64,000 bases of DNA from SAR324 cluster bacterium (GCA_014382365.1 JACNJW010000019.1:1-64000); one strand, 5' to 3'; counted from the stretch's first letter, positions 1 to 11,168 are shown. Made by a program: numbers and translations. Notes: generated by a model not told the origin, from the letters alone.

Positions 1-175
1 TTTTTTAATTGAAAATACACCTTAGCACATTGTCTCATTTATGGGGTCCACTATATTCTGCAAGAATAAAAAATAGTGTCAAGTATTTTTTTTCTGAAAA
101 ATAAAAACAGATCCGGAAATGCTGGCTTCAAAAGCACATTTTTGTTATGCTCAAAAACAACTTCAAAAGGAAAAA

Positions 176-1237
176 ATGGAGCATCCCGGACGCTACTGGC
201 AAAAACTGAATGACGGCAGGATTCAGTGTGAAATCTGCCCTAGATTGTGTAAACTGCATGAGGGACAACGTGGACTCTGTTTTGTACGTCAGGCAAAAGA
301 AGCACAAATAGTACTCACAACCTATGGCCGCTCCAGCGGATTTTGCATTGATCCCATTGAAAAAAAACCGCTGAATCATTTCCTTCCTGGCACACCGGTT
401 TTATCTTTCGGCACAGCCGGATGCAATCTCACCTGTAAATTTTGTCAAAACTGGGACATCAGCAAATCACGGGAATTTGATCGACTCAGCGCAACTGCTT
501 CTCCTGAAATGATTGCCAAAACTGCAAAAGAATCCGGCTGCCGCAGCGTTGCTTTCACTTACAATGATCCGGTGATTTTTCTGGAATATGCAGTTGATGT
601 CGCAGAGGCCTGCCGTGAACTGGAGATCCATCCTGTAGCAGTCACCGCTGGTTATATTCTTCCGGAAGCACGTGAAGAATTTTTCCTCAAGATGGACGCG
701 GCAAATGTTGACTTGAAAGCCTTCACTGAAAAGTTTTACAAAAAGATTTGCGGTGGAAATCTCGCGCCTGTTTTGGAAACTTTATTGTATTTGAAGCACG
801 AAACTGAAGTTTGGATTGAACTGACCACTCTGCTGATTCCGGGAGAAAACGATTCTCCGCAAGAACTGCAAGCAATGACGGAATGGATCGTCGAGCATTT
901 AGGTGCGGATGTACCCCTGCACTTTTCCGCCTTTCATCCGGATTGGAAAATGCGTGAGATTGAATACACGCCGCATTCCACTTTAAACCGCGCCAGGGAA
1001 ATTGCTCTGGGTAATGGAATACGTTACGTCTATCTCGGAAATGTGCATGACAAATCCGGATCAAGCACATACTGTCATGAGTGCGGTGACTTGTTAATCG
1101 GCAGAGACTGGTATGAATTAAGCGACTGGAATCTGGATGCTGCAGGAAGCTGTGTTTGCTGCGGAACTGAGTGTTCAGGTTTTTTTGAAAAAATCCCCGG
1201 AAACTGGGGTGCAAAGAGGCTTCCGCTGGAATTCTAA
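176..1237 (+). CDS. amrS: AmmeMemoRadiSam system radical SAM enzyme
   Basis: Radical SAM protein of the PflA-like AmrS family, 353 residues from the start chosen here. Seen: the cluster-binding CxxxCxxC motif (C83, C87, C90) after a GTAG stretch, an N-terminal Cys-rich segment (CEICPRLC), a typical FTYNDP motif and a C-terminal Cys pair region. An upstream ATG at 119 is in frame, but the ATG at 176 has a purine-rich AAAAGGAAAAA just before it, so I prefer 176. The substrate of this family is not known. It is genomically tied to Memo-domain proteins, and the convergent gene 8 bases downstream is one. Confidence 0.88.
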   Translation: MEHPGRYWQKLNDGRIQCEICPRLCKLHEGQRGLCFVRQAKEAQIVLTTYGRSSGFCIDPIEKKPLNHFLPGTPVLSFGTAGCNLTCKFCQNWDISKSREFDRLSATASPEMIAKTAKESGCRSVAFTYNDPVIFLEYAVDVAEACRELEIHPVAVTAGYILPEAREEFFLKMDAANVDLKAFTEKFYKKICGGNLAPVLETLLYLKHETEVWIELTTLLIPGENDSPQELQAMTEWIVEHLGADVPLHFSAFHPDWKMREIEYTPHSTLNRAREIALGNGIRYVYLGNVHDKSGSSTYCHECGDLLIGRDWYELSDWNLDAAGSCVCCGTECSGFFEKIPGNWGAKRLPLEF

Positions 1238-1244
1238 AACAATT

Positions 1245-2084
1245 TCAGCCAGTCATTACCCAGGCACCATAACCGACAACACGTCCGTAATCGCCAGAGG
1301 TGTCTCCGGAATTGCAGAGGCCGAGGCGTTGAATTTTCCATTTGTTTTGAGAAGCGGCCACTAAAGCACCACACAACGGATACGCTCCGCAGGCATCTTC
1401 CGGAGAAAGTTTTTGTGGATCCAGAAGTTCGATTGCGTTTGCGGTAACCGCGTCTTTTTGCTGTGCGGTTTGATAATCATGAAAATGACTCAGATCCGTA
1501 CTGACTACAATCAGTGTTTCCAAGTCCGCACTAAATTGCTGAATTATTTCAGCAAGCTGTTCCGTCTTCGTTTCTCCTACAACCAAAGGCAGCAATTCGA
1601 AAGCACCGAGGGTTTCCTGCAAAAAGGGCAGTTGCACTTCTAGAGAATGTTCTTCAGCATGAGCCGTATCATTGACAGAAATCCACGGATTATTTTCGGT
1701 CAATTTTCGCATCCATGTTTTGTCCAGATTTATTCCGCCAAGTGGAGTTTCAAAAACATCCGCCTCCGGAAAAGCCGCACCCTGTAACCAGACACGGTGA
1801 GCCGGACCTAAAAGTAAAACACGCTTAAATTGAGGTTGATTATTTTGCAGAAGCCGATATGCGGAAGCCGCTATTTTTCCGGAAAAGCTGTAACCAGCGT
1901 GAGGCACGATGAGCGCGCGTAGAAAGGAATTTCCTTCATTCTCAAATTGAAAAGATTTTTGTTCAGAGTCTGCTTCACGCAAAAATTTTCTCACTGTATT
2001 CCGGAGTTCCACGGAATTTCCCGGATAAAACATGGAAGCCACGGCAGTGGGGCGTATTCTTTGGGACGGAGTTACAGTAATCAT
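1245..2084 (-). CDS. amrB: AmmeMemoRadiSam system protein B (Memo family)
   Basis: Memo-domain protein of 279 residues, the usual length. Seen: the VPHAGYSFSG motif and LLGPAHRV motif that carry metal-ligand histidines in the Memo/extradiol-dioxygenase-like fold, then VVSTDLSHFHDY near residue 190. The family is named for human MEMO1. The bacterial role is undefined but is linked to the radical SAM partner encoded convergently here. The third component, the AMMECR1 domain, is neither fused to this protein nor found elsewhere in the window. Confidence 0.87.
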   Translation of the reverse strand: MITVTPSQRIRPTAVASMFYPGNSVELRNTVRKFLREADSEQKSFQFENEGNSFLRALIVPHAGYSFSGKIAASAYRLLQNNQPQFKRVLLLGPAHRVWLQGAAFPEADVFETPLGGINLDKTWMRKLTENNPWISVNDTAHAEEHSLEVQLPFLQETLGAFELLPLVVGETKTEQLAEIIQQFSADLETLIVVSTDLSHFHDYQTAQQKDAVTANAIELLDPQKLSPEDACGAYPLCGALVAASQNKWKIQRLGLCNSGDTSGDYGRVVGYGAWVMTG

Positions 2085-2114
2085 AGTCTACCTCACTAAA
2101 GCAAGGTTCAGCAG

Positions 2115-2888
2115 TCAATAACCAAAGTGTTTTATTTCTTCACCTTTTTCTTCAATATCAGTCATGGCCTGGATTCCCATTTCGAGATGCATGTCAACAT
2201 ATTTCGCAGTAACTTTCTTATCCATTTCCTGTGTTTTAACTCCTTCAGGCAGCAGCGGCATATCAGAGACAAGCAGAATTGCTCCACGAGAAATTTTGTT
2301 TGCATGCCCCACAATAAAGAGAGTTGCGGTTTCCATGTCAATGCCAATGGCGGAAAGATTGATCAGGCGTTTGCGGAATTTTGTATCCCACTCCCAGACT
2401 CGACGGTTTGTCGTGTATATGACTCCGGTGCGGTATTCCTGTCCATAATCTAGCAGTGTATCAGAAACAAATTTATGCAGCTTAAAAGAAGGTAAAGCTG
2501 GAACTTCAGGAGGCAAATAATCATCGCTCGTTCCTTCTCCGCGGATGGCTGCAATCGGAATAATATAGCGTCCAATATCTGCAGATTGCTTCAGGCCTCC
2601 ACACTTGCCTAAAAACAAAACTCCTTTTGGATTACAGGCAGTCAGCAAATCCATGATGGTGGCGGCATTTGCGGAGCCGATTCCAAAGTTTATGATGCTA
2701 AGGCCGTTCCTGTTAGTTGCAGTCTGCATCGGACAGCCTTTACCTCTGATTTCACAGTCAAAACGTTTTGCAAATTTGGTCAGATAATTGCTGAAATTTG
2801 TCAATAATATATAATCGCCAAATTCTGTAATCTCAGTTCCAGTATAGCGCGGTAACCAGTCTCTGGTAATTTCTATTTTGGTTTTCAT
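2115..2888 (-). CDS. amn: AMP nucleosidase, short form
   Basis: Member of the PNP/UDP phosphorylase superfamily, 257 residues. It matches the short AMP nucleosidase type, which hydrolyses AMP to adenine and ribose 5-phosphate. Seen: NFGIGSANAATIMDLL and FLGKCGGL (phosphate/ribose binding region), and IDMETATLF around residue 185, which matches the catalytic ME-T segment of the superfamily. It lacks the N-terminal regulatory domain of the long E. coli-type enzyme. It is followed (same strand) by the Memo gene 30 bases away. A general nucleosidase of the same fold is the main alternative. Confidence 0.8.
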   Translation of the reverse strand: MKTKIEITRDWLPRYTGTEITEFGDYILLTNFSNYLTKFAKRFDCEIRGKGCPMQTATNRNGLSIINFGIGSANAATIMDLLTACNPKGVLFLGKCGGLKQSADIGRYIIPIAAIRGEGTSDDYLPPEVPALPSFKLHKFVSDTLLDYGQEYRTGVIYTTNRRVWEWDTKFRKRLINLSAIGIDMETATLFIVGHANKISRGAILLVSDMPLLPEGVKTQEMDKKVTAKYVDMHLEMGIQAMTDIEEKGEEIKHFGY

Positions 2889-3076
2889 TTTTTGTTTTTT
2901 TGCAGATATAACTCAACAGTCAGTTTCAGTAATGAAACTCTACCATCAATTTCTACCTGAATTTATAAAAGTTGCCAGTTATACCTAGGTCAAAAACAGG
3001 AACGAATATCGGCTATTAAAATGTAGAATTTAAAATAACTATGGGAATTGAATTTGCGGAAATAAAGAGGCGGGGT

Positions 3077-3104
3077 GGAAGCACTGCTGGGCAGCAGTGC
3101 TTCC
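3077..3104 (-). terminator. Hairpin after the pyrimidine operon
   Basis: A perfect 13-bp inverted repeat (GGAAGCACTGCTG / CAGCAGTGCTTCC) with a two-base apparent loop, 20 bases past the stop of the last gene of the minus-strand operon. The following minus-strand bases are only modestly T-rich (CTCTTTATTT), so this is a strong hairpin but an imperfect rho-independent terminator. Confidence 0.55.
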
Positions 3105-3124
3105 GGACTAAAATTCAACTGAGA

Positions 3125-4117
3125 TTACATTGCATCCCAGATCTTGTGAGTCCATGCACCTTTAGGTTTTTTAGTGATGACAGGATCAGAGTCTGAAGAC
3201 ATCAGAACTTTGACTGTACGCCTGTAATCAGCTGGGATAAGATACCCAATACCTTGGGGCTGATCACCTACCAACTTACTGATTTCACGCATCATCCGAC
3301 GCTGATGTTTTTCTGTCTGCGCACCAGTATCGTCATTTTCCAAGACAATATCTGCTGCTTCATCAGGATGATCACCTGCATACTTCCAGCCTTTGATTGA
3401 AGCTTTGAGGAAGCGGGCCATTTTATTGACGAAAGCCTTTTTTCTCAGATTTTTTTCCATGACATACAAACCGTCTTCCAAAGTGGCAACACCTTGGTCT
3501 TCATACTTATAAACAACCAGTTCTGAAGGGCTGAGTCCAGCATCAACAACCTGCCAGTATTCGTTGTAAGTCATAGTTGAAACACATTCTGCCTGCTTCT
3601 GCAGAATTGGATCCACATTAAAACCCTGCTTCAAAACAGTCACACCGTTTGAACCACCAGTTGTTGGGATACCCAACTTGCTCATCCAACTCAGGAACGG
3701 ATACTCGTTACCGTAAAACCAAACTCCCAACGTTTTTCCACGAAAATCGGCTGGAGATTTAATTCCGCTGTCTTTGCGACAGGTGAGCATCATACCGGAC
3801 TTTTTGAAAATTTGGGCAATGTTTACCAGTGCCACACCCTTTTCACGTGATGCCAAAGCTGAAGGCATCCAGTCGATGACAACATCTGCTCCTCCACCTG
3901 CAATCACCTGCGGCGGCGCAATGTCCGGACCACCAGGCTTGATTGTCACATCCAGTCCTTCGGCCTGATAAAACCCTTTGTCCTGGGCTACATAGTAACC
4001 TGCGAACTGAGCTTGCGTGACCCACTTCAACTGAATGGTCACTTTATCTGCTGCTTGTGCGGAAAATGCCAGCCCAACTGCCAGCATTGCCATCACTGCT
4101 TTATTCATTATCTTCAT
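3125..4117 (-). CDS. ABC transporter substrate-binding protein, NMT1/THI5-like
   Basis: Periplasmic binding protein of 330 residues. A signal peptide (Lys/Met start, hydrophobic core, AQAA cleavage region) precedes VTIQLKWVTQAQFAGYYVAQDKGFY, the typical opening of the NMT1/THI5/SsuA family. Such proteins bind thiamine precursors, taurine, or pyrimidines. It is the last gene of an operon whose enzymes degrade uracil/thymine, so a pyrimidine or ureide ligand is inferred, not shown. GGAG lies shortly before the ATG. An in-frame ATG three codons later is possible. Confidence 0.85.
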   Translation of the reverse strand: MKIMNKAVMAMLAVGLAFSAQAADKVTIQLKWVTQAQFAGYYVAQDKGFYQAEGLDVTIKPGGPDIAPPQVIAGGGADVVIDWMPSALASREKGVALVNIAQIFKKSGMMLTCRKDSGIKSPADFRGKTLGVWFYGNEYPFLSWMSKLGIPTTGGSNGVTVLKQGFNVDPILQKQAECVSTMTYNEYWQVVDAGLSPSELVVYKYEDQGVATLEDGLYVMEKNLRKKAFVNKMARFLKASIKGWKYAGDHPDEAADIVLENDDTGAQTEKHQRRMMREISKLVGDQPQGIGYLIPADYRRTVKVLMSSDSDPVITKKPKGAWTHKIWDAM

Positions 4118-4165
4118 TTCTCACTCCATTGGAGGTTATAATTTAGACTAACTCACTCTAACAAG

Positions 4166-5284
4166 TCAGCCGACTCGGAAAGAAGGGTGCCATCCTGTGA
4201 ACTGCCGCTCCAAAAAAGCCAACAGTGCATAAAATAACGACCCGGACAATGCTGCCACCGCAATGGATGCCCATACGACGTCAACATTCATGCGGCCGAT
4301 TTCGGTAGAGATTCGAAATCCCATTCCGACAATCGGCGTACCAAAGAACTCCGCTACAATTGCACCAATTAATGCCAATGTAGAGTTGATCTTTAATGCA
4401 TTAAAAATAAAAGGCAGTGCATTCGGAAGACGCACCTTCAAAAACATCTGCCAGTAATCTGCAGCATAGGAGTGCATCATATCAAGTTCCATCCGCTCAG
4501 TTGACCTTAATCCTGTGAGAGTATTTACCAGCATCGGGAAAAAAGTCATCATCACCACCACTGCTGCTTTTGACTGCCAGTCAAAGCCGAACCACATCAC
4601 CATTATCGGTGCCACTCCAACAATGGGCAGGGCACTGGCAAGGTTACCCAACGGCAGCAAACCACGCTGTAAAAAAGGCACTTTATCCACTAGGATTGCA
4701 ACAAAAAACCCAGAACCGCAGCCCAGGAAAAAACCAGCCAAAACTGCCTTCATAAATGTCTGCTGAAAATCAGCCCAGAGAGTATCCATTGATTTTACAA
4801 AGGCTACTCCAATTAATGACGGTGAGGGCAACAAAACTTGTGGTACCTGAAAACCTACAGTGACAATTTCCCATAAATACAGCAGCATTCCGCCAAACAG
4901 CAATGGTACCAGCAGATTAATGGCGATTGCCATTTTTTTGTTGAGCCTGGTATCTACATTTGACCAGAGCCCCATGACTTTCCAAATCAGACCGAGAATG
5001 GAAACAACATAAAGCCAGAATCCCCATGAGATTGTCTCGGAATCTACAAGATGCACACTGTTCAAAGTCGCCAGACAACCTCCGGCAACCAGCAGAGTAA
5101 TTGTAGTTTTACCCAGTATCTGTTCAGTAAATCCCTTGCGGAATAGAACAACAGCTGCGCCAATCAAGGGCAGCAAAGATAACAAAGCTGTATTTTCACC
5201 AAGTGACATCCAGTTTCCCGAAAAGAAAAATTGGACTGCAAAACTGCTTATGAAAAACCAATAAAGAATTCCGGAAATTTTCAC
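4166..5284 (-). CDS. ABC transporter permease with extra N-terminal membrane domain
   Basis: Binding-protein-dependent permease of 372 residues, of the SsuC/TauC/ThiX type. The C-terminal ~240 residues carry the usual six-helix domain with the EAA-like coupling loop (DMMHSYAADYWQMFLKVRLPNALPFIF). The first ~120 residues add about four hydrophobic segments not found in ordinary ~250-270 residue family members. It overlaps the upstream permease gene by four bases (ATGA), so the two are translationally coupled and probably form a heterodimer in the importer. Confidence 0.87.
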   Translation of the reverse strand: MKISGILYWFFISSFAVQFFFSGNWMSLGENTALLSLLPLIGAAVVLFRKGFTEQILGKTTITLLVAGGCLATLNSVHLVDSETISWGFWLYVVSILGLIWKVMGLWSNVDTRLNKKMAIAINLLVPLLFGGMLLYLWEIVTVGFQVPQVLLPSPSLIGVAFVKSMDTLWADFQQTFMKAVLAGFFLGCGSGFFVAILVDKVPFLQRGLLPLGNLASALPIVGVAPIMVMWFGFDWQSKAAVVVMMTFFPMLVNTLTGLRSTERMELDMMHSYAADYWQMFLKVRLPNALPFIFNALKINSTLALIGAIVAEFFGTPIVGMGFRISTEIGRMNVDVVWASIAVAALSGSLFYALLAFLERQFTGWHPSFRVG

Positions 5285-6156
5285 GCCTGTATCCCCATTC
5301 TTTTTTGAACTTTACTTTCCATTGCACCCATCAGATATACAAATGATCCGGCAATAATCGAGGCCAGTATCAACGCACTCCAAATTTGCACTGTCTGACC
5401 GTAATATGATCCTGTTAATAAACGGGCTCCCAAGCCGGCCCTTGCACCTGCAGGCAATTCTCCCACAATTGCTCCAACTAAACTGATAGCTATTGAGACC
5501 TTGAAACTTGCAAACAAAAATGGAGTTGAAGAGGGCCAGCGCAGTTTTCTAAAAGTCTGGGCTTGAGTAGCATTGTATGTTTTCATTAAATCCAGATGCA
5601 TTGGATCGGGTGAGCGCAAGCCCTTGACCATTCCAATTACAATTGGAAAAAAACAAAGATATGCTGAAATGAATGCTTTTGGTAAAAGTCCAGTCACACC
5701 AATTGCACCCAAAACAACTATGACCATTGGTGCAATTGCTAAAATTGGAATTGTCTGTGAGGCAATAACCCAGGGCAAGACACTTTTGTTGAGTGTTGGA
5801 ACATGAACTATTCCTACTGCCAGCAAAATCCCCAAAACTCCTCCCATTGCAAAACCAACCAGAGTAGAAGAAATAGTCACCCAACTGTGATAGATTAGGC
5901 TGCGCTTAGAATTTATCTTGTAACCAAAGATTGATTTCTTCAAGTCCAGGGCAATCTGATGCGGCGCCGGCATGATAGGACGCTTCATGGCCCAGGAATC
6001 TTCAACCAGTCTGGGGAGATCCCACTCGATATTCCTGCGCTCATACTTGTCGATCAAAACTGCAGAGTTGAGATATACTGCTGCCCCATACCAAATTACT
6101 GTGGTAAAGGCCAGAACTGCTGCAATCGATAAGAATGATGAAGTCCGCCAATTCAT
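5281..6156 (-). CDS. ABC transporter permease
   Basis: Second inner-membrane permease of the importer, 291 residues. It has one N-terminal helix, a ~60-residue soluble segment, then the BPD transport domain. The coupling loop DLMKTYNATQAQTFRKLRWPSSTPFLFASFKVS and the GAIVGE motif near residue 235 are typical of the SsuC family. It lies eight bases after the ATPase gene and overlaps the next permease by four bases. Confidence 0.87.
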   Translation of the reverse strand: MNWRTSSFLSIAAVLAFTTVIWYGAAVYLNSAVLIDKYERRNIEWDLPRLVEDSWAMKRPIMPAPHQIALDLKKSIFGYKINSKRSLIYHSWVTISSTLVGFAMGGVLGILLAVGIVHVPTLNKSVLPWVIASQTIPILAIAPMVIVVLGAIGVTGLLPKAFISAYLCFFPIVIGMVKGLRSPDPMHLDLMKTYNATQAQTFRKLRWPSSTPFLFASFKVSIAISLVGAIVGELPAGARAGLGARLLTGSYYGQTVQIWSALILASIIAGSFVYLMGAMESKVQKRMGIQA

Positions 6157-6164
6157 ACTAAAAC

Positions 6165-6950
6165 TCAGTCATAACTGTGTCCTGCACGCAAACCTTCACG
6201 GATGCGGTGTGACAGTTCAAGAAATTCCTTGGTCTCCCGCATATCAAGTGTACGCTTTTCGGGAAGAGTACTTTTGATCACATCAATTATCTTCCCCGGC
6301 CTGGGAGACATAACCACAATTTTTGTTGAAAGATAAGCTGCTTCGGGAATTGAGTGCGTAACAAAAACAACCGTCTTATGTGTTTGTTCCCATAATTTGT
6401 GAAAATGCTCATTCAACTGATCACGGACGATTTCGTCGAGTGCTCCGAAAGGTTCATCCATCAACAACAAATCAGGTGAAAAAGTAAGAGCGCGTGCAAT
6501 TGAGACACGTTGCTGCATACCGCCCGAAAGCTGCCAGGGGAATTTTTTTTCAAAACCTGTCAATTCCACCATCTCCAGTGCCTGACCAATCAGTTCTGAT
6601 TGTTCCTCTTTTTTAATACCCATGATTTCCAAAGGCAATTTGAGATTACCCTCAACTGTACGCCACGGATAAAGTACAGGCGCTTGAAAAACATAACCGT
6701 AGGCACGCTGCAGACGAGCCTCCTCAGGTGTCATACCGTTTACGGAAATCTCACCTCTGGTTGGTTTTTCCAGATCTGCAATCACTCGCATCAAAGTCGT
6801 TTTTCCACAACCTGAAGGCCCAATCAGAGAAATAAAATCTCCTTTTTCTATCTCCAGATCTATTTCAGAAAGTGCTTGAATTGGTCCGTCTGCAGTTTGG
6901 AAAACAAGGTCAACTTTGCTGGCTTTTACAACCAGTGATTTTTCTGCCAT
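6165..6950 (-). CDS. ABC transporter ATP-binding protein
   Basis: ATPase of 261 residues, SsuB/TauB/ThiZ class. Seen in order: Walker A GPSGCGKTT (about residue 43), Q-loop YVFQAPVLYPWRTV, signature LSGGMQQRVSIARAL, Walker B LLLMDEPFGALDE, and the switch histidine in VFVTHSIPEAAYL. It energises the two permeases and binding protein encoded downstream. Only two bases separate it from the dihydropyrimidinase gene, which ties transport to catabolism in one transcript. Confidence 0.92.
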   Translation of the reverse strand: MAEKSLVVKASKVDLVFQTADGPIQALSEIDLEIEKGDFISLIGPSGCGKTTLMRVIADLEKPTRGEISVNGMTPEEARLQRAYGYVFQAPVLYPWRTVEGNLKLPLEIMGIKKEEQSELIGQALEMVELTGFEKKFPWQLSGGMQQRVSIARALTFSPDLLLMDEPFGALDEIVRDQLNEHFHKLWEQTHKTVVFVTHSIPEAAYLSTKIVVMSPRPGKIIDVIKSTLPEKRTLDMRETKEFLELSHRIREGLRAGHSYD

Positions 6951-6952
6951 TA

Positions 6953-8404
<1,452 letters not shown>

Positions 8405-8429
8405 TTATTTTTTTTAAATTCTACTTATT

Positions 8430-9704
8430 TTAATTTTCTGTCACACGCATCGGATTGTTTGGATGGGTTGTCCAGTTCTGATACTCTGTTCCTGAATCAA
8501 CTCTTTCCATTGTTATACAGTCCGGTACAGGACAGGCAAACATACATAGATTACAGCCCACGCACTCATCATCAAGCACCTCAAAACGTCGCTCTCCATT
8601 TGCTTTAAGTTCACGAATGGCCTGATGCGAAGCGTCCTCGCATGCAATATGACACAATCCACAATGGATGCAAGTCGATTCGTCAATACGGGCCTTTATA
8701 TCGTATTTTAAATTAAGATATTGCCACTCCGTCACATTTTTAACTGCCAGACCTCTGAAATCTTCCAGTGTTTCATAGCCTTTTTCGTCCATCCAGTTGT
8801 TCAGGCCGTCAAGCATATCATCCACAATTTTGAAACCATAATGCATAACTGCAGTACAAACCTGAACTCCTCTTGCACCCATTGCAATAAATTCAGCTGC
8901 ATCCCGCCAATTTGAAATTCCGCCAATCGCAGAAAGAGGCAGGTCTTTAGTTTCCGGATCTCTGGCTATTTCAGTCGCCATGTGCAAAGCAATTGGTTTA
9001 ACTGCCGGACCACAATAACCCCCGTGAGATCCTTTTCCATCAATTGTCGGTTCAGGTGCCATTAAATCCAAATCGACCGAAATGATTGAGTTTACAGTGT
9101 TGATCAAAGCCACACCGTCACCTCCTCCGGCCTTTGCTGCACGTGCAGCCAGACGGATATCAGCAACATTCGGAGTCAATTTTACCAGACAAGGCAAATC
9201 TGTACACTCCTTGACCCAGCGGGTAACCATTTCGATGTATTCTGGTACCTGTCCTACTGCTGCTCCCATGCCCCTTTCAGACATTCCGTGTGGACAGCCA
9301 AAATTGAGTTCCACTCCATCACAACCTGTGTCTTCAATTTTTTTAATAATGTACTGCCAGTCTTTTTCATTGCAGGGAACCATCAGCGAGACAACTACTG
9401 CACGGTCCGGCCAATCCTTTTTAACCTGTTTTATTTCCTGCAGGTTTACTTCGAGCGGACGATCTGTAATCAATTCCACGTTATTCAGTCCCATCATGCG
9501 TTGTCCGTTATAGTGTACTGCACCATAACGTGAACTTACATTAACAATTGGAGGGTCTATTCCCAATGTTTTCCAGACTACTCCCCCCCAACCTGCACGG
9601 AAAGCACGTTCAACGTTATACAATTTATCTGTCGGAGGTGCAGAGGCTAACCAGAATGGGTTTGGTGCCTTGATTCCGGCTATATTACAACTTAAATCAG
9701 CCAT
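8430..9704 (-). CDS. preA: NAD-dependent dihydropyrimidine dehydrogenase, subunit PreA
   Basis: Catalytic subunit of 424 residues. An FMN-binding dihydroorotate-dehydrogenase-like barrel is followed by two 4Fe-4S ferredoxin motifs at residues 345-355 (CIHCGLCHIAC) and 381-396 (CVGCNLCMFACPVPDC). It reduces uracil and thymine to their dihydro forms with electrons passed from PreT. The ELNFGCPHGMSERGMGAA segment near residue 135 matches the active-site loop of the family. The gene sits 34 bases upstream of dihydropyrimidinase. A 126-base AT-rich gap separates it from preT. Confidence 0.93.
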   Translation of the reverse strand: MADLSCNIAGIKAPNPFWLASAPPTDKLYNVERAFRAGWGGVVWKTLGIDPPIVNVSSRYGAVHYNGQRMMGLNNVELITDRPLEVNLQEIKQVKKDWPDRAVVVSLMVPCNEKDWQYIIKKIEDTGCDGVELNFGCPHGMSERGMGAAVGQVPEYIEMVTRWVKECTDLPCLVKLTPNVADIRLAARAAKAGGGDGVALINTVNSIISVDLDLMAPEPTIDGKGSHGGYCGPAVKPIALHMATEIARDPETKDLPLSAIGGISNWRDAAEFIAMGARGVQVCTAVMHYGFKIVDDMLDGLNNWMDEKGYETLEDFRGLAVKNVTEWQYLNLKYDIKARIDESTCIHCGLCHIACEDASHQAIRELKANGERRFEVLDDECVGCNLCMFACPVPDCITMERVDSGTEYQNWTTHPNNPMRVTEN

Positions 9705-9830
9705 ATTGGGTTTATGATTATTATTTTAGAATTATTGGTATTATCCGCATAAATGGAAATTACAATATATAAAGACTTTATTGTTTATGATTTATTATTT
9801 TCGGCCAGAGAACGATTCGTTCGTATTGTT

Positions 9831-11168
9831 TTACTGCAATTTTCTGTTAATCGACAAAGCCGCCTGTTTGCCGTCTTCAACTGCTTGCACAGTTAAATCT
9901 TCACCGGAACGTACACAATCTCCTCCAGCCCATACTCCGGCAAGTGAAGTTTCATAATCTGTATTGATGGCAATTTTTCCTCCTTCAAGCTTTGGCATTT
10001 CTGAAGCAGAAAAAATTGTTTCCTGCAAGGTTTGACCAATCGCTTTAAAGACAACATCTGCTTCCATCAAACGTATTTCTCCTGTTCCGGTTAATTTGCC
10101 TTCCGGATTCAATTCAGTACATTCAAACTCAATTCCGCACACATGACCATTTTCAGACTGCAGTCTTGTTGGTGCAACCCAATGTTTGACCCGTACACCG
10201 TTTGTCTGAGCAAATTCCTGTTCTTTCCAGGTTGCACTCATCTGTTCCGGACCTCTCCGATAGGCCAAAGTTACATCTTCTGCACCAAGTTTTTTAATTT
10301 GCACTGCAATGTCAATTGCCGTGTTTCCTCCACCGATTACGACAACACGCCTACCAACTGCAATTTTACTCAGATTACCGGATTGGCGTAACTCTGCAAT
10401 CGTCTCGACTGCATCAAAAACACCGTCCAGTTCTTCATTTTCCAGGCCCAAAGAATTAACATCACCCAAGCCTAAACTCAGAAATACTGCATCGTACTCT
10501 TTCCGTATATCGTTTAGTTGGATATCCTGACCCAGCTTTTGATTAGTTCGAGTTTCGATTCCTCCCAACTTTAAGATAAAATCCACTTCTCGCTGAGCAA
10601 AATTGTTGACCGTTTTATAGGCTGCAATCCCATATTCGTTTAGTCCACTTAATTTTTCTCGTGCCTCAAAAACTACAACCTCATGACCTGAGACCGCAAG
10701 TTTATGTGCGCATGATAGTCCTGCAGGTCCGCCACCGATAACCGCAATGCGCTTTCCTGTAGCTTTCTCTCTTTCGAAAATAGTTTCTCCTGATTCAAAG
10801 AACCAGTCTGTTGCATAACGCTGCAGCTCACCAATGCGCACAGGTTGATGTTCCTGGGTTTCCCGCACACATGCTCCTTCGCAGAGGATTTCTGTTGGGC
10901 AAACTCTGGCACACATACCACCCATAATATTTTGTGCCAGAATATCATTTGCAGAACCTTTCAGGTTTCCAGTAGTGATTTTGCGAATAAAATTTGGAAT
11001 ATCAATTGAAGTGGGACAGGCCTCAACACAAGGTGCGTCATAGCAAAAGTAGCAGCGACTTGCCTCAATAATGGCATTGCCGGCTTTCAAGGGTGGGTGT
11101 GCATCAGAAAAATTTGCAGAAAGTTCTTCCTGCGACAAACGTCCGCAACGGACATCAATAGTGTTCAT
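9831..11168 (-). CDS. preT: NAD-dependent dihydropyrimidine dehydrogenase, subunit PreT
   Basis: Electron-input subunit of 445 residues, GltD/PreT family. Two N-terminal iron-sulfur cysteine sets are visible (C39, C42, C47, C51 and C86, C90, C96, C100). A FAD-binding GGGPAG motif near residue 146 and a second dinucleotide fold (VVIGGGNTAIDIA) near residue 275 for NAD(P)H follow. It pairs with PreA encoded downstream. A glutamate synthase small subunit is the nearest alternative, but no GltB is present and the pyrimidine genes flank it. Confidence 0.91.
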   Translation of the reverse strand: MNTIDVRCGRLSQEELSANFSDAHPPLKAGNAIIEASRCYFCYDAPCVEACPTSIDIPNFIRKITTGNLKGSANDILAQNIMGGMCARVCPTEILCEGACVRETQEHQPVRIGELQRYATDWFFESGETIFEREKATGKRIAVIGGGPAGLSCAHKLAVSGHEVVVFEAREKLSGLNEYGIAAYKTVNNFAQREVDFILKLGGIETRTNQKLGQDIQLNDIRKEYDAVFLSLGLGDVNSLGLENEELDGVFDAVETIAELRQSGNLSKIAVGRRVVVIGGGNTAIDIAVQIKKLGAEDVTLAYRRGPEQMSATWKEQEFAQTNGVRVKHWVAPTRLQSENGHVCGIEFECTELNPEGKLTGTGEIRLMEADVVFKAIGQTLQETIFSASEMPKLEGGKIAINTDYETSLAGVWAGGDCVRSGEDLTVQAVEDGKQAALSINRKLQ

